A stretch of 64,000 bases of DNA, taken from NCBI GenBank assembly GCA_963575745.1, contig CAUYUJ010020715.1:634729-698728 (forward strand), in the 5' to 3' direction. Origin of the DNA: Prorocentrum cordatum (taxonomy: Eukaryota; Sar; Dinophyceae; Prorocentrales; Prorocentraceae). Shown here piece after piece: positions 50,941-60,404 of this stretch (its first letter is position 1; each line of letters begins with the position of its first letter). The notes under the pieces were generated by a model that saw only the letters and a program-made list of their open reading frames with translations, did no database searches and was not told where the DNA came from. The translations under genes and the position numbers were made by a program.

Positions 50941-51748
50941 GTTGCCCCTGAGAGCTCACTGACTTCAAACACGCACCCAAACTCAAAGACGACCGATATG
51001 TCCCACGTGACGGCGTAAAGCATCTTGCTCCTCGAACCCCCCAAGACGTCCCTGAGAAAAGCGCGTCACGTGTTACGGCTACCCGAAGACTGAAGATACA
51101 ATCCGTCACTCGTTAGGAGCTCCGTGCTCCCTCGCGCACAGACCACCGAGAAAGCTGGGCTGGCACGTTGACGGGATGTGCCGCAGGCAGCTGGATATGA
51201 AATCGCCTAAAGCCCAAAGTATAGATGGGATCGGTGACTCGAAAAGTAAAAACCTGCAACGAACAATGGGTGATCCCGGCGGCATCCTCAGGACGATGGC
51301 TCCCACTCCTTCGAGAAAGCAGAACAAGCACTGCAGGCGGCGTGATACCGTCAGCAGCCACGAGCAGAGAACGAAGGAGCGCTCCTATAGCCACGGCGAG
51401 CCTTAGCTACGAACAGGGACCGACCGTCCCAACCTTTCGATAGGTATACCCCGGGATGTTTTTAGAACCACAGAATGCCCGAATCACAAAACAGCGTTCT
51501 CAATACCGACGCACTGACACAAAACAGTCTCAGCCAGACATGTTCTCAGAGCCTCCCGTGCAAACCACAAGAGGTTCTTAGAACAGCGGGCCTACGGGCG
51601 AGCAAGGACGCCCCGCCACTCCTTGAACTAAATCGAAGGGACGGCCCACAAGCCAGAGACCCCGGGTGAGCTCAACGCCTGTATTTTTGTCGCCACACGA
51701 GTCGCTCGCCCGCAGTCGGCGGCCCGCTGGCGGTCCCGCTTGCCCTAG
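50941..51748. other. No recognisable gene
   Basis: Non-repetitive sequence with frequent stops on both strands, more AT-rich than average. Nothing could be assigned. Confidence 0.5.
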
Positions 51749-51886
51749 GTCGGGCATGTCCCCCTACAGGCGGACGTTGGACGAACTAAAAAAATATGCA
51801 ACCAAACTATTCACAAATATTCAAACCTGGTCTTCAAATTGTTTTGTATTTCTGAGCACTCCTCCTGTAGGAGGGACACGCCCGAC
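51749..51886. mobile_element. Family C TIR element, copy 2
   Basis: A 138-bp element. Left GTCGGGCATGTCCCCCTACA and right (reverse complement) GTCGGGCGTGTCCCTCCTAC are inverted. The interior is AT-rich (actaaaaaaatatgcaacc; ttgttttgtattt). It is preceded by ctAG, so the left edge reads AG/GT. No duplication is evident. Confidence 0.78.
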
Positions 51887-52035
51887 TTCACGCTGGCCCC
51901 GCAGCGACTCGCACGCAGACCCGCGCGTGCAGTGCAGGCGTCCCCCCCCCAAACGAACAGGCAGAGCTCGGCGCGCTCCCCGCGCCCCGCGGCCGCCGCT
52001 CCCGCAGCGGCAGGGCAGGAGCAGGGTGCGCTTCG

Positions 52036-52198
52036 GTCGGGCCTGTCCCCCTGCAGGGGGGATTTTTGGGCGAAGCATTGAAGATAGCGCAAACCTGTTC
52101 AAACATCCTCAAAAATAGCCCCCCTCCAAAAAAGCAACGTCCCCAGACTATTGCTAGACTACTTTTGAATACTCCTCCTGGAGAGGGACAGGCCCGAC
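52036..52198. mobile_element. Family C TIR element, copy 3
   Basis: A 163-bp element. Left GTCGGGCCTGTCCCCCTGCA and right (reverse complement) GTCGGGCCTGTCCCTCTCCA are inverted. Taking the ends as TCGGGC...GCCCGA, the flanks CTTCGG and CCTCGG match 5 of 6, a possible target duplication. It lies 90 bp beyond the stop of the glycosyltransferase gene, 150 bp from copy 2. Confidence 0.78.
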
Positions 52199-52286
52199 CT
52201 CGGCCCAGAGAGAGCAAGCGCAAGGACCCGGTGAGAGCCCTTCGCGCAGTACCCGCGCGCGCGCCCCCGCGCGCGCGGTGGCGCTC

Positions 52287-53351
52287 TCAGGCCCCCGCCG
52301 CCGCCGACGCCCTCTCGGCGAGGAACTCGGCGGGGTCGTCGTCCTGCTCGCCGCCGTCGGACTTCTTGATGTCGCTGTCGCCAGTGAAGTCCACCTGGGC
52401 GACGATCCCGCCAGAGTACGTATCGCTGCCCTCGCCCTCGTCGAGCACGACGTACGACGCGAGCCTCCCCTCGCGCGCCTCCCAGGCCATAAAGTTGTCG
52501 ACCGGCTGGTCCAGGGGCGTGGCCCTCTCGAGGAGCTTCCTGGCGCCGGCTGGCCACAGCACGTAGGCCACGGTGGTCCACACGTACTCGGCCTTGCGGA
52601 CCACCGCGCTCTTCCTGCCCCGGGTCTTCTTCGTGTGCAGGAAGTTGCCGTCCTTGAAGCCAGACCAGCCCAAATACAGCACTTCCGCACTCTTCCTCTC
52701 GGCCTCCGGCATGGCCAGCTTGAGCCTCTCGGTGAAGGTGTTGCCGCTCGACGTGCCCCCGCAGGACCGCTCGAACACGAGCTGCACGTCGTCCTCCAGG
52801 ATGAGCACGGGTGCGCTGGCCTCGGCGACCCTGGCCCACATGCGGCGGTGGGAGTGGGCGCAGCCGCGCTCACCTGGCGAAAACTTGTACACGACGCCTG
52901 GATCCTGGAACTGCTTCGCGCTGTACAGCAGATTCTTGCCCTTGTCGAATACGTCCTCGTAGTTGCCGTACAGTGCGTTGCGCTTGGTGTTCCAGGTGGG
53001 CGCGACCTCCTCGTCGGAGATGGTGTCCGCCTTGCCGTCCGTGGCCGGGAAGAACTCGAACTGCAGCCAGGGGAGCTCTTTCCGAAGCATGGCCTCGCAC
53101 CTCTCCCTACGATCTGGGCGCCGATCCAGGCCCAGCATCAGCGCCTTCAGCCCCTGCAGCGCCTCGTGGGGCGGCTGGTGGAAGCAGCCGGCCCCTCCTC
53201 CTCCTCCTCCTCCTCCTCCGTAGCCATTTTGGCTCAAGGCTGCTGCCATCTGGGCTCCCACGCGCGCGGGGGCGCGCGTCGGGCGCATCCAGCTGGCCCC
53301 AGCCTGCAGCCCGACGGCGGGCGTAGGCGATCCTGTGGCGGCGGGCGGCAT
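52287..53351 (-). CDS. Family 25 glycosyltransferase (LPS/procollagen galactosyltransferase-like)
   Basis: 354 codons, single open frame. GT25 enzymes transfer hexoses (often galactose) from nucleotide sugar to glycan or protein acceptors. Visible signs: KALMLGLDRRPDRRERCEAM (residues about 69-88, N-terminal GT25 signature), FFPATDGKA, PGERGCAHSHRRMWARVAEA, VLILEDDVQLVF (about 181-192, metal-binding acidic motif), AEVLYLGWSGF, EYVWTTVAYVLWPAGARKLL and DQPVDNF (about 279). No signal peptide is seen. Codons upstream of about 53,216 read through a DinoSL relic and retrotransposon leader on the other strand, so the native N terminus was probably replaced or lost. The gene ends with TGA at 52,289-52,287. 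Confidence 0.85.
   Translation of the reverse strand: MPPAATGSPTPAVGLQAGASWMRPTRAPARVGAQMAAALSQNGYGGGGGGGGGAGCFHQPPHEALQGLKALMLGLDRRPDRRERCEAMLRKELPWLQFEFFPATDGKADTISDEEVAPTWNTKRNALYGNYEDVFDKGKNLLYSAKQFQDPGVVYKFSPGERGCAHSHRRMWARVAEASAPVLILEDDVQLVFERSCGGTSSGNTFTERLKLAMPEAERKSAEVLYLGWSGFKDGNFLHTKKTRGRKSAVVRKAEYVWTTVAYVLWPAGARKLLERATPLDQPVDNFMAWEAREGRLASYVVLDEGEGSDTYSGGIVAQVDFTGDSDIKKSDGGEQDDDPAEFLAERASAAAGA
53217..53238 (+). other. DinoSL (spliced leader) relic
   Basis: An exact match to the 22-nt dinoflagellate spliced-leader sequence (starting tccgtagcc and ending ggctcaag), recalled from the literature. In dinoflagellates this is trans-spliced to the 5' end of nuclear mRNAs; its presence in genomic DNA marks reverse-transcribed mRNA. 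It is followed 263 bp later by ORF1 of the plus-strand retrotransposon, in the same sense, so it most simply marks that element's 5' end. Confidence 0.9.
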
Positions 53352-53501
53352 CTGCGAGCGTGACCCGTCGCCTGCCTGGCACCGCCGCCTGCGCAGGCGC
53401 CAAGCCAGCGCGCGGCGGACGCTACGTGAGGCAGCCGCCAGGCGGCTCCTGCAGGCGCATCACGGCAGTATATCAGTATATCACCAGTTGTCACCCAGCA
53501 C

Positions 53502-54362
53502 ATGCAGCAGAGGCATGGCGAAACCTGGGCATGCAGGGCGACCAAGGCATGCGGGTTCCGCAACAACTACGGTTCCAGGGAGACGTGCTGGGCGTGCGGC
53601 AGGGACAAGGACAGCAAGCCCGCCTCCTCCCCCAAGCGCACGCCCAGCCGCAGGAGGACTTCTTCGCGCGGGCCAGAGGCGCCCTGGCGCGATCGTCCTG
53701 ATCATGCTGCCCCTGCTCCTCAGGCTGCTGCTGATGCATCGCCACAGCAGGCCGCAGCCACCAAGTCCAAGCGGGCTTGGCTGGCCATACGGCGCATCTA
53801 TGGAGACGAGCACGACCTGGTCATCGCCGCCAAGGCAGAGCATGACAAAGCCGAAGCTGTGCTGCGATCTCAGATGGACCCCTCCGACCTGCTCAGGAGT
53901 GCGAAAGAGACGTGGGCAGCCAAGGAGTCCGAGCGCGCGACCAAGGCAGCGCAGGTCGAGCAGCTGGAGACGGACCTCACCGATGCCAAGCAGCAGCTCA
54001 CCAAGCTCGAGGCGGAGGTGGCCAACATCAACGCCGAGGTCGCCCAGGCCCAATCCGCAGTTGCAGCAGTGGCAGCCACAGAAGGAGTTCCAGTGATGGC
54101 CAACGTCTCTGCAGCCATCATTCAACTCCAGGCGGTCCTGCAGGCGGCAAGAGCTGGCACCTCGAACTTGGACGGCTCCCAGCTCCTGTACGCCATCGAG
54201 CAGCAGATCACCAACATCGGCACCATCGCGACTGGGACCGCAGCACCCCCAACCGCCTCTGTACCTCCACCGCTGCAGCCAGCCGCTTTTCGCCCCCCTG
54301 CAGGACGTCCTGACGCAATGTCAGTCGAGCAGGCGGCATGGGAGCAGGCGGGGGGGGACTAG
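53502..54362 (+). CDS. Retrotransposon ORF1 protein
   Basis: 286 codons. WACRATKACGFRNNYGSRET continues to CWACGRDKD, a RanBP2-like zinc finger near residues 9-37. A basic Ser/Arg/Pro linker is followed by KSKRAWLAIRRIYGDEHDLV, a coiled coil (VEQLETDLTDAKQQLTKLEA, VANINAEVAQAQSAVAAVAA) and a Pro-rich C terminus. Organisation parallels ORF1 of the minus-strand element (zinc finger, then coiled coil), although the sequences differ. Likely a nucleic-acid-binding multimer. Confidence 0.85.
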   Translation: MQQRHGETWACRATKACGFRNNYGSRETCWACGRDKDSKPASSPKRTPSRRRTSSRGPEAPWRDRPDHAAPAPQAAADASPQQAAATKSKRAWLAIRRIYGDEHDLVIAAKAEHDKAEAVLRSQMDPSDLLRSAKETWAAKESERATKAAQVEQLETDLTDAKQQLTKLEAEVANINAEVAQAQSAVAAVAATEGVPVMANVSAAIIQLQAVLQAARAGTSNLDGSQLLYAIEQQITNIGTIATGTAAPPTASVPPPLQPAAFRPPAGRPDAMSVEQAAWEQAGGD

Positions 54363-54381
54363 AGCACCGAGAGGCTCCAAG

Positions 54382-54664
54382 CGCAAAGATATTGCAGTTG
54401 CTACCTTCAACGGTTCGTGTCGGGATTCTTGCAGGACCGTTTTGGCGGAAGGTACGAAAGAGGTCAATATCGTGTGCGCTCAAGAACTCAGATTAGATGG
54501 CGAACGTCTTGCCCAAGCACAAGTTTGGGCTCGTCGCAATGGACGGCAGGCCTTCATCACCGCTTGCCTACCTACGGGACTACCCAGTGCGGGCGCAGGA
54601 GTCTTCGTGCGTACTCACCTACCTGCCACTGTCGTCGAGGGACCCGATGGCAGAGTCACTCATG
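54382..54664 (+). CDS. Retrotransposon endonuclease, N-terminal half
   Basis: IAVATFNGSCRDSCRTVLAE contains the TFN motif Asn; VNIVCAQELRLDGERL contains the catalytic Glu; AGAGVFVRTHLPATVVEG follows. It stops at GRVTH where a TIR element is inserted (54,665). ORF2 has no obvious ATG; ORF1 ends only about 20 bp upstream. Confidence 0.8.
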
Positions 54665-55808
54665 GAGAGAGCGTGATCCACCGCCGCTTTACTGTGAAAA
54701 ATTGCCGCCCTTTGCCTCCGGAGCCCGGGCGTCTCCCCCTCCCCCCCTCCGAAAATCCCCCCCCCCGGCTGGGACCCCCCCCCCCCCCCCCCCTCCCCCG
54801 GCAAACCCCCCCCTCCCCTAACCCCTCCCCCCCCCCCTCCCCCTCAAAAACCGGGGGGGGGGGGTCACTACCGGTTCGAACCCCCCCCCTCGAAAACCGG
54901 AGGGGGGGGGGTCACGACCGGTTCGAACCCCCCCCCCCCTTCACCGCCAGCAAACGACTCCCGGTCCCTACCACCGTCCTCGCCACATCCCCCACTGTTG
55001 TTCCCAGCACCACTGTCCTCACCACCACTGTCCCCACTGGTTCCACCACCGCCCCTACTGTCCCCACCAGTGCCACCACCACTGTCGCACTGTCCCCACT
55101 GTCCCCACCACTGTTCCCACCACGGCTCCACTCTCCCAACTTTCTCCACGGCCCCCCACTGCCCGACTATCCCCACTGTCCCCACTGTCCCACTGACTCC
55201 TCCGCTGTCCCACTGAGCTGTCCCACTGTTCCCACCACTGTCCCCACCACCACTGTCCCCACTGCACCTCTGTCCCATTGTCCCACCGCCGTCCTCGCCA
55301 CCGCCTTCACCACTGTCCCCACCACCACTGTACCCTCCACTGTCCTACTGTTTCCGCCACATTCCCACTGTCCCCACACCACTGTCCCCACCACCACCGT
55401 CCCCACCACTGTCCCACTGTCCCCACTGTTCCCACCATTGTCCTCACCATTGTCCCCACCACCACCGTCCCCACCACTGTCCCACTGTCCCCACCACTGT
55501 CCCGCTGTCCCCTCACCACTGTCCCCACCACCCACCACCGTCCCCACCACTGTCCGCACCCCCCCTCGGTTTTCGCGGGGAGGGGGGTTCGAACCGGTAG
55601 TGGCCCCCCCCGGTTTTCGAGTTCGAGGGGGGGGGGGGTTCGAACCGGCAGTGACCCCCCCCCCTTTTCATGATGAACCGGGGGTGGGGGGGAGGGGTTC
55701 GAACCGGTATAGTGACCCCCCCCGGTTTTCCGGAGGGGGGGGGGGAGGGGCTCGAACCGGTAGTGACCCCCCTCGGTTTTCCGCCAGCAGCGGTAGAACA
55801 CGCTCTTT
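54665..55808. mobile_element. 1,144-bp TIR element inside the endonuclease gene
   Basis: Flanked by a perfect 6-bp duplication CTCATG (54,659-54,664; 55,809-55,814). The left end gagagagcgtgatccaccgc and right end (reverse complement) aaagagcgtgttctaccgct are inverted over about 24 bp. Excision plus loss of one CTCATG joins GRVTH to EITPAWAVVIHV in frame. Inside are repeated ggttcgaaccgg palindromes with C or G runs and a ccactgtccccacca minisatellite (55,000-55,560). There is no transposase. Confidence 0.9.
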
Positions 55809-55814
55809 CTCATG

Positions 55815-56470
55815 AAATCACACCAGCTTGGGCAGTGGTCATACATGTGGATGTGGGACTTACTGGAGGGTTGCTGGTGGGATCTGTCTATATGGAGTGC
55901 ACACACAAGACCTGCTACCTCACCTCCAACTATGACCGCTACTTGAGGCTCTCGAAGTTCCTCAGGTACATAGAACAAGCCGTACATCATTGCTGGGGAC
56001 TGGAACGTCACCCCACAATATTACTTGTTGCGTGGCTTGCCTGAGGTGCTCCCTGCCGCGCTTCTCTACACCAAGGAGGAGGGCACGTGTCGCGCACCGA
56101 AGGGCGACTACAACAACATTGACTACTTCCTCGTGTCGCCTGGTCTGGAGGTAGCATGCAGGTCGCCAACCACGGTGACGACGTGGCCTGCGCGATCTCA
56201 CATGCCCGTCCTCACCTACATCCAGGCCAGGCCGAAGATCATGCAGATCCTCACCATCACCGCCCCAAGGGTCTTTCCCAAAAGGCCCCCCGCTACGCAG
56301 GGCTACAATCCGTTGCAGGGGCCGATCGTCGCGCCCGACTACTTCGACATTGTAGAGAACGACGCTCAGCGAGGCCCCCCTTATCTCCAAGGGAGAAGCT
56401 ATCGGCCGCATGGACGCCTTGCACGAGCAGTGCATCTCGCACGTCGAGAGCGAGCTTTTTGGCATCTACC
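55815..56470 (+). CDS. Retrotransposon endonuclease, C-terminal half
   Basis: EITPAWAVVIHVDVGLTGGL continues to VGSVYMECT. After a one-base frame change near 55,975, KPYIIAGDWNVTPQYYL holds the GDWN motif, DYNNIDYFLVSPGL holds the IDY motif, and ARSHMPVLTY corresponds to the terminal S-H-P. These are the standard EEP endonuclease landmarks, all present apart from the frame break. Confidence 0.85.
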
Positions 56471-57032
56471 AGGTTGACGAGCCTGACGCTTACCGTGGAC
56501 GTGCAGATGGTCCATCCTGCACGTGGCAGCCGATTGGTGGCCCCAAGACAGGCCCGCGCCCTACTGGGGCAGCGAGGCTCGGTACCTACGTACTGTGGGA
56601 CAAGCAATCCAGGACCTGGTGGCCGACTTCCTGGCCGAGTTCGGCGTCACCGCAGTCGACCAGTTGCCCAACTATGACGATGTCGCCACGCCCCTTCAGA
56701 GTACTCTTTCCCAGGAGGTCTCCCAGGACCCCAGGCCGCCTCAAACATCTGGTCCTGGCCTGGTCTCGGACCCGCCAAGAAGGCTAACAGGGGGTGCGGA
56801 GCTCTCGGGGCCCAGAGGCTCACAGGGCCAATTTGGAGGCAAAGGAAATCTGGCGAAGAACGCGGGCTCGATATCGGTCAGTCGCATGTCACCGTCACGA
56901 CGCCGAGCACGCTGGACACATCTCGCCAGGTTGCTCCGACCAGGACATGCCCAAGACGTCCACGCAGTCGAAGGCAAGAGCTACTTCAAGGGCGCCTGAG
57001 ACATCATTCACCTCGCCTGCAGGCAGCATCCC
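56400..57032 (+). CDS. Retrotransposon ORF2 linker, frame-broken
   Basis: Three overlapping frames each hold part of the linker between endonuclease and RT: MDALHEQCISHVESELFGIY; PYWGSEARYLRTVGQAIQDL with VADFLAEFGVTAVDQLPNYD; and a shorter stretch to 57,000. At least two frameshifts are required. No catalytic motif is expected here. Confidence 0.6.
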
Positions 57033-58262
57033 ATGCAGCGCATACTCTGCCTACAGGCGTTCGCCAACATCATCATTACGTACGTGGACCAGCTCGACAG
57101 GCAAGCAGGCTGGCACAGGATCAGCAAGTTCAAGGCATGGGCGCGAGACGCGATGGTCACAGGACCAGCACAGGTCTACTCCATCACCAGAGTGCAGCCA
57201 TGGGCACACGCTCAGATCAAGCAGGATCAGACCCTGACGTCGCACCCACAGGCGATCGCCGACACCCAGATGGATGGCTGGAGGAAGATCTGGGAAGGAG
57301 AACGACGTGGTGATGCTGACCTCCCGCGGCCGCTCGCCGACCATGAGGATGAAGAGCTACTGGCTGCGATAAGGCATCTTCCCCCAGCGGCCTTGCCAGT
57401 GCCCGCGGTAGCTCAGACCAGAAGGGCAGCCTCAACATTCAGATGGCGCGCAGGACTGAGAGCTGATGCACTCCCCCCTCGAGCCCTGTCCCTTGTCTCT
57501 GACGCGGCCCTTGCAATGCTGATATACATATACTGGGCGGCCGAAGCATGGATGCGATGGCCCACGGCCATACTCAACGTACACATCATGCTGCTAGCGA
57601 AGCCACAAGGAGGCTTTCGACCGATTGCTCTCCTTCCAGCGACGTACCGCATCTACACGAAGCTCAGGCCGCAGCAGGTTCGTCAATGGATCTCTCGGAA
57701 CACTCGGCCTTACCTTGCGCTGGGGGCCCACAAGTGCACGCTGGACGTGGGCGCGCGCACCGTGATCTACGCGGAGGCCTACGCGTATGACAAGCAGAAG
57801 GCCACCACCACAACCTTGGTTGACATCAGCAACGGTTTCGACCGAGCCGGTTGGCGGAGAGTCTTGCAGGCAGCACGACACCTTGGATTTCCTACGCATA
57901 TCTTGCAGCTGTGTCTGGCGATGCACTATGCCCCGAGGCGCATCAAGTGGACAACGTCCTTCTCGTATTCCTGCCGGGTTAGCAGGGGCGTCCTGCCAGG
58001 CTGCTCGGTCGCAATGTTCCTGCTGCAGCTGGTCATGATGTTGCCGTTCGGTACCTTTGGGAAGTCATTCGTCAACACTGATGAAGTCTACCACTCTCTG
58101 GACATCTACGCAGATGACATCACGCTGCAAGTGGTGGCCACACAACAGGACGTCGTACATCATACGGTGCGTATCCTACAACGGCTTGCAGCGGTCCTCA
58201 AGGCATTGGATCTACCGATTGCTCAGGACAAGGCAAAAGTGCTGGCTCCGACTATACCATAA
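57033..58262 (+). CDS. Retrotransposon reverse transcriptase
   Basis: Fingers: LNVHIMLLAKPQGGFRPIAL and LPATYRIYTKLRPQQVRQWI. Palm: TTLVDISNGFDRAGWRRVL (motif A, 57,823), SRGVLPGCSVAMFLLQ (motif B), LDIYADDITLQVV (motif C YADD, 58,107-58,118), LPIAQDKAKVL (motif D). Catalytic aspartates are intact. The usual Lys-Ala of motif A (D-SKAFD) reads NGFD. A one-base shift near 58,240 separates it from the downstream frame. Confidence 0.9.
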   Translation: MQRILCLQAFANIIITYVDQLDRQAGWHRISKFKAWARDAMVTGPAQVYSITRVQPWAHAQIKQDQTLTSHPQAIADTQMDGWRKIWEGERRGDADLPRPLADHEDEELLAAIRHLPPAALPVPAVAQTRRAASTFRWRAGLRADALPPRALSLVSDAALAMLIYIYWAAEAWMRWPTAILNVHIMLLAKPQGGFRPIALLPATYRIYTKLRPQQVRQWISRNTRPYLALGAHKCTLDVGARTVIYAEAYAYDKQKATTTTLVDISNGFDRAGWRRVLQAARHLGFPTHILQLCLAMHYAPRRIKWTTSFSYSCRVSRGVLPGCSVAMFLLQLVMMLPFGTFGKSFVNTDEVYHSLDIYADDITLQVVATQQDVVHHTVRILQRLAAVLKALDLPIAQDKAKVLAPTIP

Positions 58263-58270
58263 CGCAGCAG

Positions 58271-60394
58271 GTGACGATGCAGGTACACGGTCACGGCCTC
58301 AGACCGTACAAGACGCTCGAGGTGCTTGGCATGGAGGCCAAAGGAGGTCATAAGTTGAGCTTCACTACCATACGCAAGAGGGTGAACAAGATGAAGAAGC
58401 GGCTTCCACGCTTCAAGAGGCTCAGCGGGTTGGCCAAGACAGGGAGAGAGGTTGCACAGCCGAGCATTGCCCCCGCCATGCAGTACGGTATTCAGATCGT
58501 TGGTGCGACCAAGACCCTGCTCAAGACGATGGTCAACATGGTGCGCGTGGGATGGCGCCGCACCCCTCCTGGAACCTCGATTTGGCTCGCGGCCCAGTTG
58601 GAGCCGCGCTTCTTTGAGCACCCCGAGAGGGTTGCCATGGTGGGCCCGTTGCACACGTGGGCCATGCTAGTGCAGGACGACAAGGTACCCAACACCGTGC
58701 TCGACAAGGCCTTCCCCCAGCAGCGCCAGAAGCTCGGTATGGCCCCGAAGCGTGCAGACGCGGCAGGCCCTGCGGGGGCCGTCTTGGTGGCGCTCCACTC
58801 CCTCAGCTGGCGTGCGACGACAGCTACGGCATGGACTACGTGCTCTGGCATTGGCCTCGACCTCACCGTGGACAGCCCCGAGTGGATTCGCACCTTAGCC
58901 AGAAGGGACTACGTCAACGTGAAGTTCGAAGAATGGAACCGACTGAAGGACCACGCACCAGAGGGTAAGCCACAAGCCAGGCGTCCATGCGGCTACTGGA
59001 TGGGGCCTCTCAAAATGCTGCTGGCGCCGAAGGAGCTGGCCAAGAAGTGGAACCTATCGGAGCAGGCCAGAGCTGCGCTACGTACCTCAATTATTGGAGG
59101 GCAATGGACACAGGCTCGTCTCCACAAGCATGGCTACGCCACCGACGACATATGCCAGTACTGTATGGAATGCCCGGGGACCGCGAACCATCGTCTATGG
59201 CGCTGCCCACTCCTTCGGCAAGAGCGTGAGGCCGCAGTGGACGCGGACATGATACAAGCAGCCCAGCGGTCACCACACAACGATATGCTCTTTAACAGAG
59301 GCCTGATGCCTCGTGATGCGCTACCAGCCATACCGCCGCCATGCATGGAGGACACCTGGAGCTTCGCTCACGGCGGCGACATGTCCACGCTGACGGGAGA
59401 CATCTACACAGACGGCTCAGGGCTCTCACCCATTGCGTGGCCTGGGGCCAACCGAGCGGGCTGGGGCATCGCGATGATGAGCGGACAAGCCCTTCGAGGG
59501 ATCGCCTACGGACCACTGCCAGGGCATCAGCAATCAGTGCCACGTGCTGAGCTCTACGCGGTCATCCAAGTCCTGCGCCACGGGCTGCTGCCGATCCATA
59601 TTCGCACGGATTGCTTGGGCACAGTGGAAGGGCTCGTGAGTGGGCCAGAGTGGTGCACGCACCCGCGCAGGCAGAACTGTGACATGTGGCGGGTTCTCTG
59701 GCAGATCATCCAGGACCACGGGGGGTTGTCCTCGCAGCTGGAGGTCTCCTACGTCCGCTCGCACCAGACCAAAGGAGAGGCCACCTTGGACAAGAAGGGC
59801 AAGGACTACGCGGATATAGCGGCGAAGCGCGGGCTGACCATGCATGCGTTGCCAACGGAGGCCGTCCACCTGCACGCGAACATGCTCAACATCGTGAGGC
59901 AGGTGGCGTGCTGGATCGGGTCCTCCATGACGTTGGTTGGGAGCCAGGACCGTCAGCCGCCGCCAGCAAGGAGGCCACGACGCCGACGGCAGCTACTACG
60001 TCGGCCCGAACGACAGCAACCAGTTCTGACACGGAGCCAGCGCCTGCACGAACTCAGGCCGCGGCTCGACGGAGGATGGAAACGTAAGCACTGTCAGCGC
60101 TTCGCGCGGACCACCTCTGGACGCAAGCGACTGGCCTTAGAGGTGTGTACAGTACATCGCCCCTCGGAACCTCAGGCTCCTGAGCCCTCGTCCAGCCCTG
60201 TGGAGGTCCCGCGGAGCCCGCCCCTCGGCCCCCGCCAAAACATCAAGAGGCCCTTAGACGGCCAAGACGGCCCTGGAGGTCAGGACGAGGATGGCCCTGG
60301 GAGGAAGGTGCTTCGCGGGGCCCCACCCTCCTCCCCCGCTTCGGTCTCTGACCCTCCTCCTCCTCCCCCTCCTCCTCCTCACCCGTCCCCTTAG
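58271..60394 (+). CDS. Retrotransposon ORF2: thumb, zinc motif and RNase H
   Basis: YKTLEVLGMEAKGGHKLSF begins the RT thumb. CQYCMECPGTANHRLWRCP is the zf-RVT-type C-x2-C-x7-H-x4-C motif (59,155-59,211). RNase H follows: IYTDGSGLSP (Asp), SVPRAELYAVIQVLRHGLL (Glu), HIRTDCLGTVEGL (Asp), VRSHQTKGEATLDKKGKDYA with DIAAKRG (His and Asp). All four acidic residues are present. The last 100 residues are basic and Pro-rich and run into a CCT tract, where the frame shifts into the C-terminal Cys domain. Confidence 0.9.
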   Translation: MTMQVHGHGLRPYKTLEVLGMEAKGGHKLSFTTIRKRVNKMKKRLPRFKRLSGLAKTGREVAQPSIAPAMQYGIQIVGATKTLLKTMVNMVRVGWRRTPPGTSIWLAAQLEPRFFEHPERVAMVGPLHTWAMLVQDDKVPNTVLDKAFPQQRQKLGMAPKRADAAGPAGAVLVALHSLSWRATTATAWTTCSGIGLDLTVDSPEWIRTLARRDYVNVKFEEWNRLKDHAPEGKPQARRPCGYWMGPLKMLLAPKELAKKWNLSEQARAALRTSIIGGQWTQARLHKHGYATDDICQYCMECPGTANHRLWRCPLLRQEREAAVDADMIQAAQRSPHNDMLFNRGLMPRDALPAIPPPCMEDTWSFAHGGDMSTLTGDIYTDGSGLSPIAWPGANRAGWGIAMMSGQALRGIAYGPLPGHQQSVPRAELYAVIQVLRHGLLPIHIRTDCLGTVEGLVSGPEWCTHPRRQNCDMWRVLWQIIQDHGGLSSQLEVSYVRSHQTKGEATLDKKGKDYADIAAKRGLTMHALPTEAVHLHANMLNIVRQVACWIGSSMTLVGSQDRQPPPARRPRRRRQLLRRPERQQPVLTRSQRLHELRPRLDGGWKRKHCQRFARTTSGRKRLALEVCTVHRPSEPQAPEPSSSPVEVPRSPPLGPRQNIKRPLDGQDGPGGQDEDGPGRKVLRGAPPSSPASVSDPPPPPPPPPHPSP

Positions 60395-60404
60395 GGTTCG
60401 GATT

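Noticed and set aside
52154-52873. Alternative minus and plus frames over the glycosyltransferase
   Set aside because: They are Arg/Ala/Ser-rich shadows, whereas the 52,287-53,351 frame carries all GT25 motifs.
54700-55780. ggttcgaaccgg motifs resembling a tRNA B box
   Set aside because: They are palindromic, repeated and embedded in C/G runs; no A box or cloverleaf accompanies them.
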